In this document: positions 36,207 to 47,100 of the stretch, piece by piece
Numbering within the stretch: position 1 is the stretch's first letter
How the letters are laid out: each line of letters starts with the position of its first letter
Assembly (NCBI GenBank): GCA_036873755.1
Contig: JAVTVY010018742.1
Span: 1-64,000 of the forward strand
Direction of reading: 5' to 3'
DNA length: 64,000 nucleotides
Source: Hanleya hanleyi
Taxonomy: Eukaryota; Mollusca; Polyplacophora; Lepidopleurida; Hanleyidae
Program-made: the position numbers and the translations under genes
The notes under the pieces: generated by a model
Seen by the model: only the letters and a program-made list of their open reading frames with translations
Told to the model about the DNA's origin: nothing
Database searches by the model: none

Positions 36207-36573
36207 AACTGACGTACATGTACATGTAGTTTGAAAGCGTAGAGTGATAGTTCAGTTGTTGTTGAGCAGCGTGGTATATTTCAGAGCGAATGACAGCCGG
36301 AAGAAAACAAACGGCTATATCGGCTGCGCATGTCTGAACGCACGTGACGGCCTTTCGCGCGCAAAAAGCCAATCAGTGACGAGGCGTGCTAATTAACCAA
36401 TCACTAATCACTCATTAACATATCGATTAGCGAGACAGACCCTAGTTCAAAGAGAGGAGCCGCGTTTCCTATCCCTCTATATTCGTCCCAGCCATAACAA
36501 AATCCCCTCGCATGCATTTATCCGAACATACAAGGCTGACAAGTGAGACTATCAGCAAATAGCAAAGGGTTAA

Positions 36574-37508
36574 TCAGCATCTGTCCATTATTGCAAACAC
36601 CAGTTAAGTACACATGCTAATGGCAGAGTTGAAACAAAAACAATATTCATGAGAGCTGCTGACCTTCATTTAAGCCTCCATATATGGATGGAGCTGCTGA
36701 CATGTGACGCACACACTTCTGATTGGCCAAGGGGCTGAAATATGCATATGGGCAATCTGCTGTCAGTGTTTGATCCCTGTGTCCCTGTAACTTCTGCTTT
36801 GGACAATTTAGCTAAGCTAATCACTCGATTGCCTGATGAGTGAAGACGTCTTCAATGGATTAGTACCTTCGTCAAAGCCGTTGCATGGCTCCTAATGGTA
36901 GACAATAACTGGTAGATGGGGCCTGCCAACAATTTTTGTCTGTCCTGGGTCTCTAATTACTCGTCTTGTTTAGTCGCTGATCCATTAGTACATTTGCCTC
37001 CAGACATCAAGAGAAGCTTTGAATATAATGTTAATTGTCAGTGGTAATCCATTTAAAAACAACTTTGTGCTTAAATTGATTACCTCAGCCAATAGGGCTT
37101 GCGTATAGGCAGCACATCCCAGCCCTAAGGTTGGATTATATGCATTCAATGTTGATGTCAAGAATGTACATAGTGATGTAAATACCAATGAATTTTATAA
37201 GAAAAATCTTGTGCAATTTGAATATCTTTAAGAAAATTCTCAGGTATTCTTGAACAAATGCAGTGCGTTTCATTTGCCTAAGCCAACACATTTAGCCGTA
37301 CCTGCTTTCTTCGTCAAGAGTCAGTGCATGGCGCCAGAATGGTGGGACCTCGATAACTACAACTTAAAAGGTTTATTTTGATTAAAATTCTGGTTTTAAT
37401 AATAACAATCAAATATCAATTATCACATAGCCAGCTATCAGCCAATCAGATTTATGGATTCCGAACATAAGAACACAATGATTGGATAACACAGATTAAG
37501 CACCGTTA
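36574..37508. other. No gene seen
   Basis: Flanking DNA between the TTAA of the piggyBac-like element and the next TIR element. It contains only short random frames. Confidence 0.4.
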
Positions 37509-39772
37509 CCCTACTGAAAATCAGACCAAAATCTCAGTGAAATTTCAATGGAATTTCGGCAAAATTTCATTGAACTAACAGTGAAAGAAAAGGTAGAAAT
37601 ATCAGTGAAATATCAGCGAAATTTCTATTAAATTTCTGTGGGATCTCAGTGATTTCGACCAAAATTTCAGTGAAATTTCATTGAAATAACACTGAAAGAA
37701 AAGGTAGAAATATCAGCGAAATTTCTATTAAATTTCTGTGGGATCTCAGTGATTTCGACCTAAATTTCAGTGAAATTTCAGTGGAATTTCATTGAAATAA
37801 CACTGAAAGAAAAGGTAGAAATTCACTGAAATTTCTGTGGGATCTCAGCAAAATTTCAACACAATAATGAAAGATCAAAATGTGATCGAAATTTCAGTGA
37901 GATTTCAGTGAAATAATAGTAATGACTGAAAGGTGAAATTTCAGTGCAAGGATATTCTTCAAAATTCCAGTAAAATGTCAAGAAGACACCGGGAATTGAG
38001 ACTTACAAGAAATTTTTTATACATGTCATATTACAGCCAATAAATAACCAATTAATTACTTTTGTAAGATCACATCAACAGCAGAACAAGAAATAATTAA
38101 GATATAGTTTTGTCATTTTTTGCAAGATTTATTTCACAAAATTATTCACAATTTTGAATTTTATTAAAAAGGTCAGAGAAGCCATTAAATAAACAGTTCA
38201 TCTCATGATTTGGGAAGAATATCAATTCCTCTAAATTATGAAGAAAACAAAACTCTTGACTCCTGCATAACGAGCATGTTGCATTTGTGTTTGTTTTGCA
38301 AGTGCCAATGGAGACCAACACAAACGGATTTTACTGAACCTGATTGTTGTTGATAACGAACTTGGATCAAGTTGGATAAAACATGATGAAAGACAAAACC
38401 ACAAAACTCTATTGATTAACACTTGAAATACATTGTACGTGAACGCAAATTGCTTACCAGATGTGTTGTTGTTGTTCTGAAAGCACATCTGACAGTCGTG
38501 CATGGTTTCCCATAGCCTAGTGTGACCAATTTTACTGCATTTTTTAGTCTTCGTTAGAAACTAAATCAACTCCAATTGAATTTGTTATAAAAAAGTGTCC
38601 ATTTATGACATAGATAATCCTTGCAGAAACACAAAAAAACCGAAACCCGGTCAATAACCGAAACAGCGAAAATCGGGATCTGAAATTGGCGGTTCCCGCA
38701 GCACGCAACATCTCCGCAGAAGGAGAGCGGGATGTCAGTCGATTGGCTGTCATGGACGTCCATATCTTCCCAGCAAAAACTCTCAGCACAACTCTCAGAA
38801 TAGCAGAACATTTACCAAAAGATCATCCGCGTCGTTGATAGTTCATAATACAGCAGTAGTATTCTGTTTCTGACCTCTTCCACCAACAGATATCAAGTAC
38901 TTCGTGAATTTGTTGGAAGTTCAACATCTCGCGAGTTGAATAATCTTGCAACAACAACAACAAGACATGCAAAATATCGAAGCGCCACCTGCAGGTAAGA
39001 CAACTCCTGTGAGAATATCCGTGGGAAAATGTTTTAGAAACTGAATATTTCCTATAACTTTTTCCAATTGAAGGACATTACCCCAAAGAATAACAACAAA
39101 AAATGTATGTATGTTTTTGAAGGATAGTGGAATAATTTTACTAAGTTAATTTATTTAGATTTCATAATTTTTATTTTATTTTCTAAAAAAAAAAGAAAAA
39201 CGAAAAAAAACCCAATGAATTTGCTTTTACTCATGAGAAAGGCAAGTCTATTTTTTCTCAAAATCACAATTCTTAAAGTGATAAACAAGAACAAAAGCAT
39301 GCAGTTGTTCTTGTTGAGTCTGGCTTATACATTATAAATTGATTATTTCTAAACGAACACTTGTAAGCAAAACATTGTGCAATTATAATTTTGATAAAGT
39401 TTGCTTTCTACATTCAATTGCAAGTTCCATTTTTGGTAAAAATACTTCATGTACATAGCAGATGGTCACAAAATGCTAAGAAAATGGTCCTTATTTATTT
39501 TCTTCATTCTTGTTTTTATATGCAGCACTATCCATTGAGATCACTTTTTTCTGTATATGTTGTTTCATGCTTTTCAGTGAGATTTGTAGTGAAATTGAAG
39601 TGACCGATTTCACAGAATTTTCAGTGAGATTAAACTGGCAGATGAGATTTCACTGAAATTTCATTGAAATTTGATGAAATTACTGAAATAATGCGATATT
39701 TGGTCTTTTCACCAAATTTCACTGAAATTTCATTGAAATTTCACTGAAATTTTGGTCTGATTTTCAGTAGGG
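37509..39772. mobile_element. 2.26-kb TIR element with long subterminal arrays
   Basis: Ends are CCCTACTGAAAATCAGACCA and its inverted partner TGGTCTGATTTTCAGTAGGG, a 20-bp perfect TIR with TA on both sides (37507-37508 and 39773-39774). Inside each end runs an array of AATTTCAGTGAAATTTCATT words (37530-37980 and 39575-39760), self-complementary in part. The interior is unique. It holds a possible first exon (38967-38994, then GTAAGA) beside a CTCF-like core, and no transposase. The architecture resembles the 5.5-kb element, with unrelated array sequence. Confidence 0.75.
38928..38994. promoter_or_regulatory. TCTCGCGAG, CTCF-like core and candidate first exon
   Basis: ATCTCGCGAGTTG (38928-38940) contains a TCTCGCGA-type core-promoter word. 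AGCGCCACCTG (38981-38991) is, on the minus strand, CAGGTGGCGCT, a perfect YAGRKGGCRSY CTCF core. ATG at 38967 opens MQNIEAPPAG, followed directly by a GTAAGA donor. This may be a promoter with a short first exon; no downstream exon was found inside the element. Confidence 0.35.
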
Positions 39773-40339
39773 TAGCGACCAAAAGGCGCAAATGTGCTGG
39801 TCTGAATCAGCGATGGTACATTTAAGGGATGTACAATGCACGCCACACACTGATTGAATGAGTGTAGCCCATTTTCTGCCCTGTCAAGCATTTTGTAGTT
39901 ACCGAGTCAGAAATATTTGATCCATTGCTATTTTCCAAGTGATTGGTCCTAGAAATCTGGAGGTTTCCAGTAAATTACCTAAGATTGCTAGCTGTAACAT
40001 GAACGACCATTAAAGCAGAGGCTTGAATTATTTGCTGATTGATCCTGTTAGCTGGCATTTGGCATAGTTAAACACAGATCTGTGATGGTGAAATGGGAGA
40101 AATCAGTGGTCATTACATGCTATGGTTGTCCACTAAGGCTCTTAATGGTCACTATTTTCTGTCATTATCATTGAACACATTATAGTCATCAGACACTCGA
40201 TCGAGTCGTTGAGTTTGATTTGATTGGATGTCGGTTTGTTCGTAATGGCTCATAAAAAGTGTGATCTGAACAATTCGATAACAGGGTGTGATCAAAAGAT
40301 ATTTTGAAATTTTACAGCTGAATAGAGTTGAGTTGTTAA

Positions 40340-40985
40340 AGTGACCGTAAACCCTCAAGTAAAGTTTCCATCAAATGAAAGAATTGTAAACAGTGTGGAA
40401 AAATATTTATTGTAATTTTTTACGATTTTATTACACAGTAAACTGCAATTAAAGCATGGTATTCTGTGGTGGTCTGTTGCAATCATATCTAGGTCCAGTG
40501 ATGTCACACTGCCTTAATACATATATTTCAAACTTTGTATGCACTTTCCAATGCTTGGTTCAAGCTCAAGGTATGTATACATTGAGTTTCAACACAGACT
40601 CGCTGTTCCAATGTGCATGTTTCACCAAAACCTGGGGGATGATAACTCATACGTGTCAAGTCAATTTGAATCTTCCATTTAGTTTCCCAGATTTTGGAAC
40701 ATGCACATTGGAACAGTGAGTCTGTGTTGAAACTCAAAGTATATACATACCTTAAGCTTGAATCAAGCACTGGAAAGTGCATACAAAGTTTGAAATATAT
40801 GTATTAAGGCAGTGTGACGTCACTGGACCTAAATATGATCACAGCTGATCACCATAGAATACCTTACTTTATTTGCAGTTTACTCTGGGTAATAAAATCG
40901 TAAAAAATTAAAATAAATATTTTCCGACACTGTTCGCAATGGTCTTTCATTTGATGGGAACTTTACTTGAGGGTTTACGATCACT
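40340..40985. mobile_element. TTAA-flanked foldback element with ~290-bp arms
   Basis: TTAA at 40336-40339 and 40986-40989 flanks AGTGACCGTAAACCCTCAAG and its inverted copy. The arms pair for about 290 bp (for example AAACTTTGTATGCACTTTCC and its complement) around a ~70-bp loop. The arms have diverged by scattered substitutions, so it is not a fresh insertion. Open frames on both strands are mirror images of the palindrome and are not genes. Confidence 0.8.
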
Positions 40986-41395
40986 TTAAAAGTGAGATGG
41001 TAATTAATTTACAGTCATTGGGTCATTCATTCTATTCTCAAATTGCTATATGTAGCTTTAGTATGAAATAACAGAAGAACACATCATTGTGTGTGTTAAT
41101 TTACAGTACCCCATCACATTTCAATGCAATTTCGCTTCGATGCACAGCACACTAAATATGCCCTGATTCATAGCGAAGTATAGAAACGGTTCATTAGAGC
41201 TGCGCACATTTTCATCAAGTCAGACTGTGAAGATATCTCAATCGTGGATTACACTGTTGTGATGGTCCTTGTATTTGGGAACTGCCCAATTCTAAGTGTC
41301 CCATTGAAGTGAGTCAATCTGAAATCCTATTAAAATATAAAGTGAACTCTCAAATATTTTATTCAAAATTTCTTCCCTCCCAAAATCCTGTTGGT

Positions 41396-41992
41396 GTCTA
41401 AAATAAAACCAGACCAGGTGAGAAAATAAACTAAACAAAAAAAAAACTTCGATTTTAGCAACATTACCATGCGCCTATGTCCCAGCCAAATGATAGTTTT
41501 CATAAAAAATCTCATCACGATTCGCCCAATTCAACCGGATGATCATGCTAAAATACCAGTGCATCGTCTCTGTGGGTTTTAATCCTACATACAAATCCGA
41601 GAAACCCTTTATTTCCATTGTAAATCCAACAGTCGCCTCGCTAAAGTTTCCTACGGAGCCATTTAAATTCACTCGTCACTGAAGACCGACATACAGACAG
41701 ACAGCCGGCCAATCGCTGCGATTGTCTTCTACGATGACCACCTCCTCAACTTGAATCAGCTTCGCGGTATTAACCAGCTCAGTCGGCCTTGTTTTATTGA
41801 AGAAATATTCATGATGACGACACGTCGATCCAATCAAATCCTTTGTTATTGCTTGGTTATTTGTTAAATCACTCATCATAGGTCGAAAGTGGGGAAATGA
41901 CTTTTGAAATGATGCCAAGATCTCCCACATTCTGTCGCGAAAATGAGATTTCGATCTCGCGTTTAGCATCAAGTTATCTCTGCCTTGTACTG
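41396..41992. mobile_element. piggyBac-like fragment joined to a solo TA-element end
   Basis: 41396-41950 matches the middle of the piggyBac-like elements (TGTCTAAAATAAAACCAGAC to GAGATTTCGAT). It then changes abruptly to CTCGCGTTTAGCATC...CCTTGTACTG (41956-41992), the right TIR of the 4089-7523 element, followed by TA. The same two families meet again here, with the intervening sequence deleted. Confidence 0.7.
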
Positions 41993-42470
41993 TATCTTCT
42001 AAACTAAGCATTATCCATCTCCATAACCTCCATAATAGCAGATAATCCATTATTTCTTCGTTATTTTAACGATTACAGAGTATGATCAGATTTATTAGAA
42101 GTTTGTCCACAAAAATGGGGGTGATTGAATTGTAACAGGGTGATTGAATTATCACAGGATTTACCAAATTCTGATTGGTATGAAATTATTTTGAGACAGA
42201 AAACTCCCTGGAAAACCCCCTTCCTGGGAAATGCAAAGGTATTTCCCAGGGATTTGAGCCCCCACCTTCTAAAAATTATGCATTGCTGCAAATTTGCCCT
42301 GCTCCATAAGGAGGAAAACAATTTTGACAACTGTATTTCAGTATAATATTATTATTATTTGAAAATGTTTAGCTAAATTGAATAAGCTATATGTATTCAA
42401 CTGCTGAAAATATTTTCAAACTGCATGTCCAGAAACTTGATTGCAGTAAACTTGTCTTGTATTTCATTGT

Positions 42471-42933
42471 CAGGCCTTCAAGTGTCTCCTATATTTCCTA
42501 CATTTTTTAGCCATTCCTATATTTTACTCAAAACCTCCTATATCTCCTATATTTTGACTTTTTCTCATGAAAACTTTCACCAATACTCTGAAATGCGTCA
42601 AATTGGCATGAAGAAATACATTTCAGAAAAAAAAATTGACTCGCTTTGCTCGGCAAATATTAAAACATTTAAATCTCTCTTTCTTGAGCCAACCAGCAGG
42701 ACGGGCCTTCTTAATCACCAGCACTATAACTGCATTCAGTGGAAATAATTTGATTAAACACCAGAAACTAACAAGTTTGGAGCATACAATGTAGTAGTGA
42801 CCTGTTTTACAGTCCTTTATTTCCTATATTTTCCTATATTTTATTAAGAAAATTCCTATATTTCGCCTATATTTTGGCAAATTTCCTCCTATGTTTTCTC
42901 CTATATTTTCACTGTGACCCACTTGCAGGCCTG
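42471..42933. mobile_element. CAGGCCT-ended MITE rich in CCTATATTT
   Basis: The left end CAGGCCTTCAAGTG and the inverted right end CAGGCCTGCAAGTG form a 14-bp TIR with one mismatch. CATTGT flanks both sides (42465-42470 and 42934-42939). The interior repeats TCCTATATTT many times in the same orientation. hAT-type ends often begin CAGG, but the duplication here is 6 bp; class left open. Confidence 0.65.
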
Positions 42934-42939
42934 CATTGT

Positions 42940-44003
42940 GCAAAATTTACTGTCCTGAATGGGTCCTGATTGCCCTTTCAATGAATCTCAGGCCTATCGA
43001 ACTCCTGCATGCATGCACTTCAGTTCCTTATTGTCCTTCCATCTATTTCTCTATGCTCATGACCATTTCCATGTGCATGAAATCCTGGTGCTCACCCCAT
43101 CCAATCCTTGTGCTCATGCAGTATTCCATGGCCACGGACAAAGTTCCGCCCGCACCTGGAGTTCTCCCCCAAATTTGGCTCAGCCTTGTCACAGACTGAT
43201 CACAATACTGATGCTTCGGAAAATGAGGTGACGGTACATGTATAAATTATTGGAAAAGAAAAGACTCTTCTCCATTAGTAGGACAGTTCAACTCGAAGTC
43301 TCTGGCTATTTCCATTGACAACTTTTGGGTCAAGCCAGAATATCCCGGATATTGCAGGGATTCCGCTAGGGTCTATTTGGGTCCGTCAACGGACCCATTC
43401 CCCCCACTGAATAAAATAAAAATTCCCCTTTTGGTCTGCTTGTTAAGAAGTAAAATGGTAGCTAAAGGTTTAAAATGTTACTTTATATCCCTCCAAGTCT
43501 TCCCTTCGTGAATATCAATGAAAACACTTTTGGAAATTCACATTTGAAAAGACGGCAATTGCCGGAATTAGGACAATGACCTGACGCAGTGACGGTTCTC
43601 TGAAGCACGTGGAAAATTTCCCGCTTCCAGAGGTATGATAGCACTCCATTTTCAGCTAAAAGTCGGTGACTACAGTCTGTCCATCCAGCCAGATTTCTTG
43701 TGTTTAGTGCTCTTCCAGCGCAGGCCACGGGAATGAAAGTAGAAGCTCTTGAAGGTCAAGTTAACAACTGTCGCCATTCGGGTATATTATTAGATCATCT
43801 GAGGGCATAATTTTATTTGCCATGATGTTTTTCAGGGTCGGGGTATTCGACTGAAATGGGCGGTAAAAATACATGCATGAACAACTTTATAGGTGCTCAC
43901 ATAGAACCTTTTCTTTCATAGTTGATTTGCAGTAAATATATCTCTATCTTTCCCTTCTCAATATTTTATCATCACTTTCTCTTAAATCTTGATATGTTGG
44001 TAG
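42940..44003. other. No exon recognised upstream of the GT31 gene
   Basis: Probable intron of the glycosyltransferase gene. It contains a perfect 8-bp-stem hairpin, GGGTCCGTCAACGGACCC, at 43379-43396. The exon with the DxD motif expected upstream of 44004 was not found here. Confidence 0.4.
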
Positions 44004-44163
44004 ATTCCGTGACCAATGGCAGGTTGAGAGATGGGGTAAATGGCAGGAGATGACCTACACAGCAGATGTCTACCCTAAGTTTGCATGTGGTGCTGGTAAT
44101 ATTATTTCAGGTGACATCAGCCAATGGTTGGCTCAAACTGCTGGATATCTGCATCAGTTTCAG
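44004..44163 (+). CDS. B3GALNT2: GT31 gene, antepenultimate exon
   Basis: Acceptor TTGGTAG, donor CAG/GTAATG. Encodes 53 full codons from FRDQWQVERWGKWQ to LHQFQ, covering the acceptor-side region before the EDV motif. The leading A belongs to a codon begun in the missing upstream exon. Confidence 0.88.
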
Positions 44164-47100
44164 GTAATGCAGTATGGTATATCTGGGCCACAAACTATCA
44201 TTGAATTCTTTGGGTCTAAGATTGTAATCAGGAATTAACTTCTGTTAAACATTGATTGGCCAAAAATGATTATGATGTATTTTGTGTTTCTATAATATTT
44301 GTCTCTCAAAAATCTCAAAACAATACCTCTCCAACAGGGAAAAATCTGGGCCAGTTCAATGATTGCCCTCTTCCAAAATTTGCTTTGAAGATGTCCGATG
44401 GAATGACTTCATTTCTGGCCATTGTATCTCAAAGCAAAGGTGGGGAATGTATGTTGAATTTGAGTTGGCAGGACGCACTATTGCGAATATAAATACATGT
44501 AGTTTTCTCAAGATGTGCTCAGTCGATTTACTACATATTAATAAATAAGGTAATTTTTTAAGTGATTTGTGACCTCTATACAGGGGATTTCAGCTGTGCT
44601 TAATGATCAGTAATTACGGAGGATTATTTGCTGTCTTGGTCGGTAATTCTTATTTCTTCGACTAATTCAGCAAACATTCTCTACCACTTTTTCGAGATGG
44701 ACAGGAATAAGGTCATTTCACCTGACGCAATAGCGACTGCACAACAGTGATGAAGAGGCAGGCAATCAAAGCGGCCCATATTGTTTTCCTATTAAATTTT
44801 CAAAAGGTGGTTTAATAGTTTTGAGAGCTAATTATTATAAAAATAATTTTACATATATCACAAACCATTTCTCACACAGAAATTTGACCAATCAATGTTT
44901 ACCTGAAGTCCTGGTTACGATGTTGGACCCAAAGGATTCAGTGGTGGTTGGTGACCTGCGTGATCAGTTGTAATGCAGGGGAAACAATCCAATCTATTTT
45001 ACAGACTGTCATGATTTGTTACTGCTGAGTTGCCTCCCTTGTACTTTACCATGTATTTGGAATTCACCTGCTGCAATATTTTGGCAAACATTTGATTAGG
45101 AGTGGACCTAAGTGCAGGGCACAGCAGGCCTAATAATAATGAGTTTATTGCAGGCTCAAGGATTTTACGAAGAATAAAAAAACGCATTGTTAATTAACAA
45201 AATTCACTCGATTCACTTTAATAATTCTTTGGCAATCTTGATGCACTCTACATAGCTGTTCATAACTCTCACGTGGGTGGTTCAATTCAATTCAATAATC
45301 TTTATTTAACGAGGGTAAAAACACAGTTAGTACAATGACTAATCTACCCTGTGCCCTCATAATATTTATGTACAACAGGAATAGAATATATACAAGATAA
45401 ACAAATAATAAAACATGTAGTTAAAATAGCATAAACAATAAAAACATACAGCGTAAAAGATTTAAAGGTCATTTGACATAAAGTACTTAAAAGCTTCGGA
45501 CTTAAAAGTATCAAAAGAAGTTATCATTCAGATATCCGGAGGTAGAAGATTCCAGGATTCCGTAGCAGAAAATTTAAAAGAAAGCTTATACAGTTCGGTC
45601 CTGGCCTTCGGTAATAAAAGTAGATTTGTTGACTGTCCCCCTTGTCTTGCGACGATCATTATTTAAAAACATGTCAGATAGAGAATAAGGAACAGTACAA
45701 TGTAAAGATTTAAAAACCATAAGAGTTTTCTTGTATTTAGCAAGGGTTGGTAAAGATAGCCAGCCAAGTGACTTAAAAAGTTCGGAAGTAGAAACAGAAT
45801 TTGGTTGGTGGGTGTCCGATGGGCACAAGTTCCTGTTGCTTCAATGCATTTTGCTGAGAAGCAAAAGGAACTAGCACTGTAGTATCACTTGTCTTTATTG
45901 CACCATGTAATCGTCTGGTCTGTGTTGTATGCTGTCCTCAGTGTTTTATAGGGTGGATGGAGGGTGTCTGGTTCCATGATCCCTTCTTTGAAGTAGCAGG
46001 AACATAACTTGGCTGGGTGGTGCTTAGTTGGTTCATCGGGATATAGCTGAAATATTGTTGAAAGCGACGTTAAATTCTATTCACTCACTCACCTGTTCAT
46101 AACTCTAAAACAAGCCAATTTGGCCAACAGTGCATTTTACTGTATGCATGTATGGCCAATGGTTGCGAAGACGATAATTCACAGTATTTTCTTTAACAGC
46201 AATAAATGGCATCCAAAGACATATTAAATTTTAAATTAGAATTCTCAGGAAAAAAAACAATTGTTTATGGCAAAATAGAAAGTATATCCGTTAAGATTAA
46301 TCTTATTCTGAATAAGTCATTCTCATTTTCAGCTTAAATGTTCTGGTGTATCATTTCACATGAAGTAAGATTCTAAACGTTCTATTACTGACCAGGGAGA
46401 AGATGTTTCCATGGGTATTTGGCTGTCTGCTGTTGGAGTTCAGTATGTGGAGGTAAATACACACTATGATAAATCCCCTATTAATTCAATCACAGTTAGT
46501 GACATTTCCCACCATCAAACTAGGTGCTGATCAAATTTATTAGAACAAAAAATTGACTAAATGGTCCAAAATCATGCAGATCATCCATTATTACTTCATT
46601 ATTTTAATGATTTTTAGTGGGTGATCAAATTTATTAGCACGACTGATTAAATTTTGTTTTCAGAATTGGGGGTGATTGAATTTTAATAGGATGATTGAAT
46701 TATTAGAAGATTTACCGCAGATTATTACATGATTGTTTTGATATTGGCCTGGGGATCAGCCCAAGTTGCTTCTATCTGCCTTCGGTCTCGGTCTGATATA
46801 GGCTGAGGGCTGATAACCAGGTCAATATCAAAACAACCACCGGGGTACCATGGTCATGTAAAAAAATTTCTGTGTGATTTGTATTTGTATACATGTTCTT
46901 GTACACGAATGAAAATGCATTTCTTCAGCTTTTGGTCAAAAAGATGCCAATAATTCTGCTTAAATGTCCCATGTTGACCCATCACCTTTACCGAGTCAAT
47001 ATTTGCCACAAGTTCAGACTGTCTCGCAGGAATTCCGGCCGGTTTGATGGATTTTCCCCATGGTTTTCCCCCATATTGAATTTTCATTACAGCAAGTTGA

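Larger units (their letters stand above)
27205..36491. mobile_element. P/THAP9-like DNA transposon, two genes, 9.29 kb
   Basis: Terminal inverted repeats are CTGGGACGAATATAGAAGGG on the left and, inverted, CTGGGACGAATATAGAGGGA on the right, continuing for about 29 bp with one indel and one mismatch. CCATAAC is duplicated exactly on both sides (27198-27204 and 36492-36498), and the empty site GGTCCATAACAAAATCC is readable in the related element near 4370. A 7-bp duplication is close to the 7-8 bp of P-superfamily elements. It carries a plus-strand transposase gene and a converging minus-strand zinc-finger gene, both broken. Confidence 0.8.
25768..36569 (-). mobile_element. piggyBac-like element split by a 9.3-kb P-like transposon
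   Basis: A reverse-orientation relative of 13372-14431 covers 25768-27204 and 36492-36569. The right end CAAAGGG is followed by TTAA at 36570-36573. The left end is mutated: TTAC at 25764-25767 and TTTTTTCGTACTT where other copies have CCCTTTCGTACTT. The two parts join across CCATAAC exactly as in the uninterrupted copy near 4370 (reverse strand). Its own coding capacity is nil. Confidence 0.75.

Noticed and set aside
40456..40782. Matching open frames on plus and minus strands
   Set aside because: They are mirror images created by the palindrome at 40340-40985.
43379..43396. GGGTCCGTCAACGGACCC hairpin as a terminator or RNA gene
   Set aside because: A single short hairpin in an intron with no partner features, more likely remnant transposon-end sequence.
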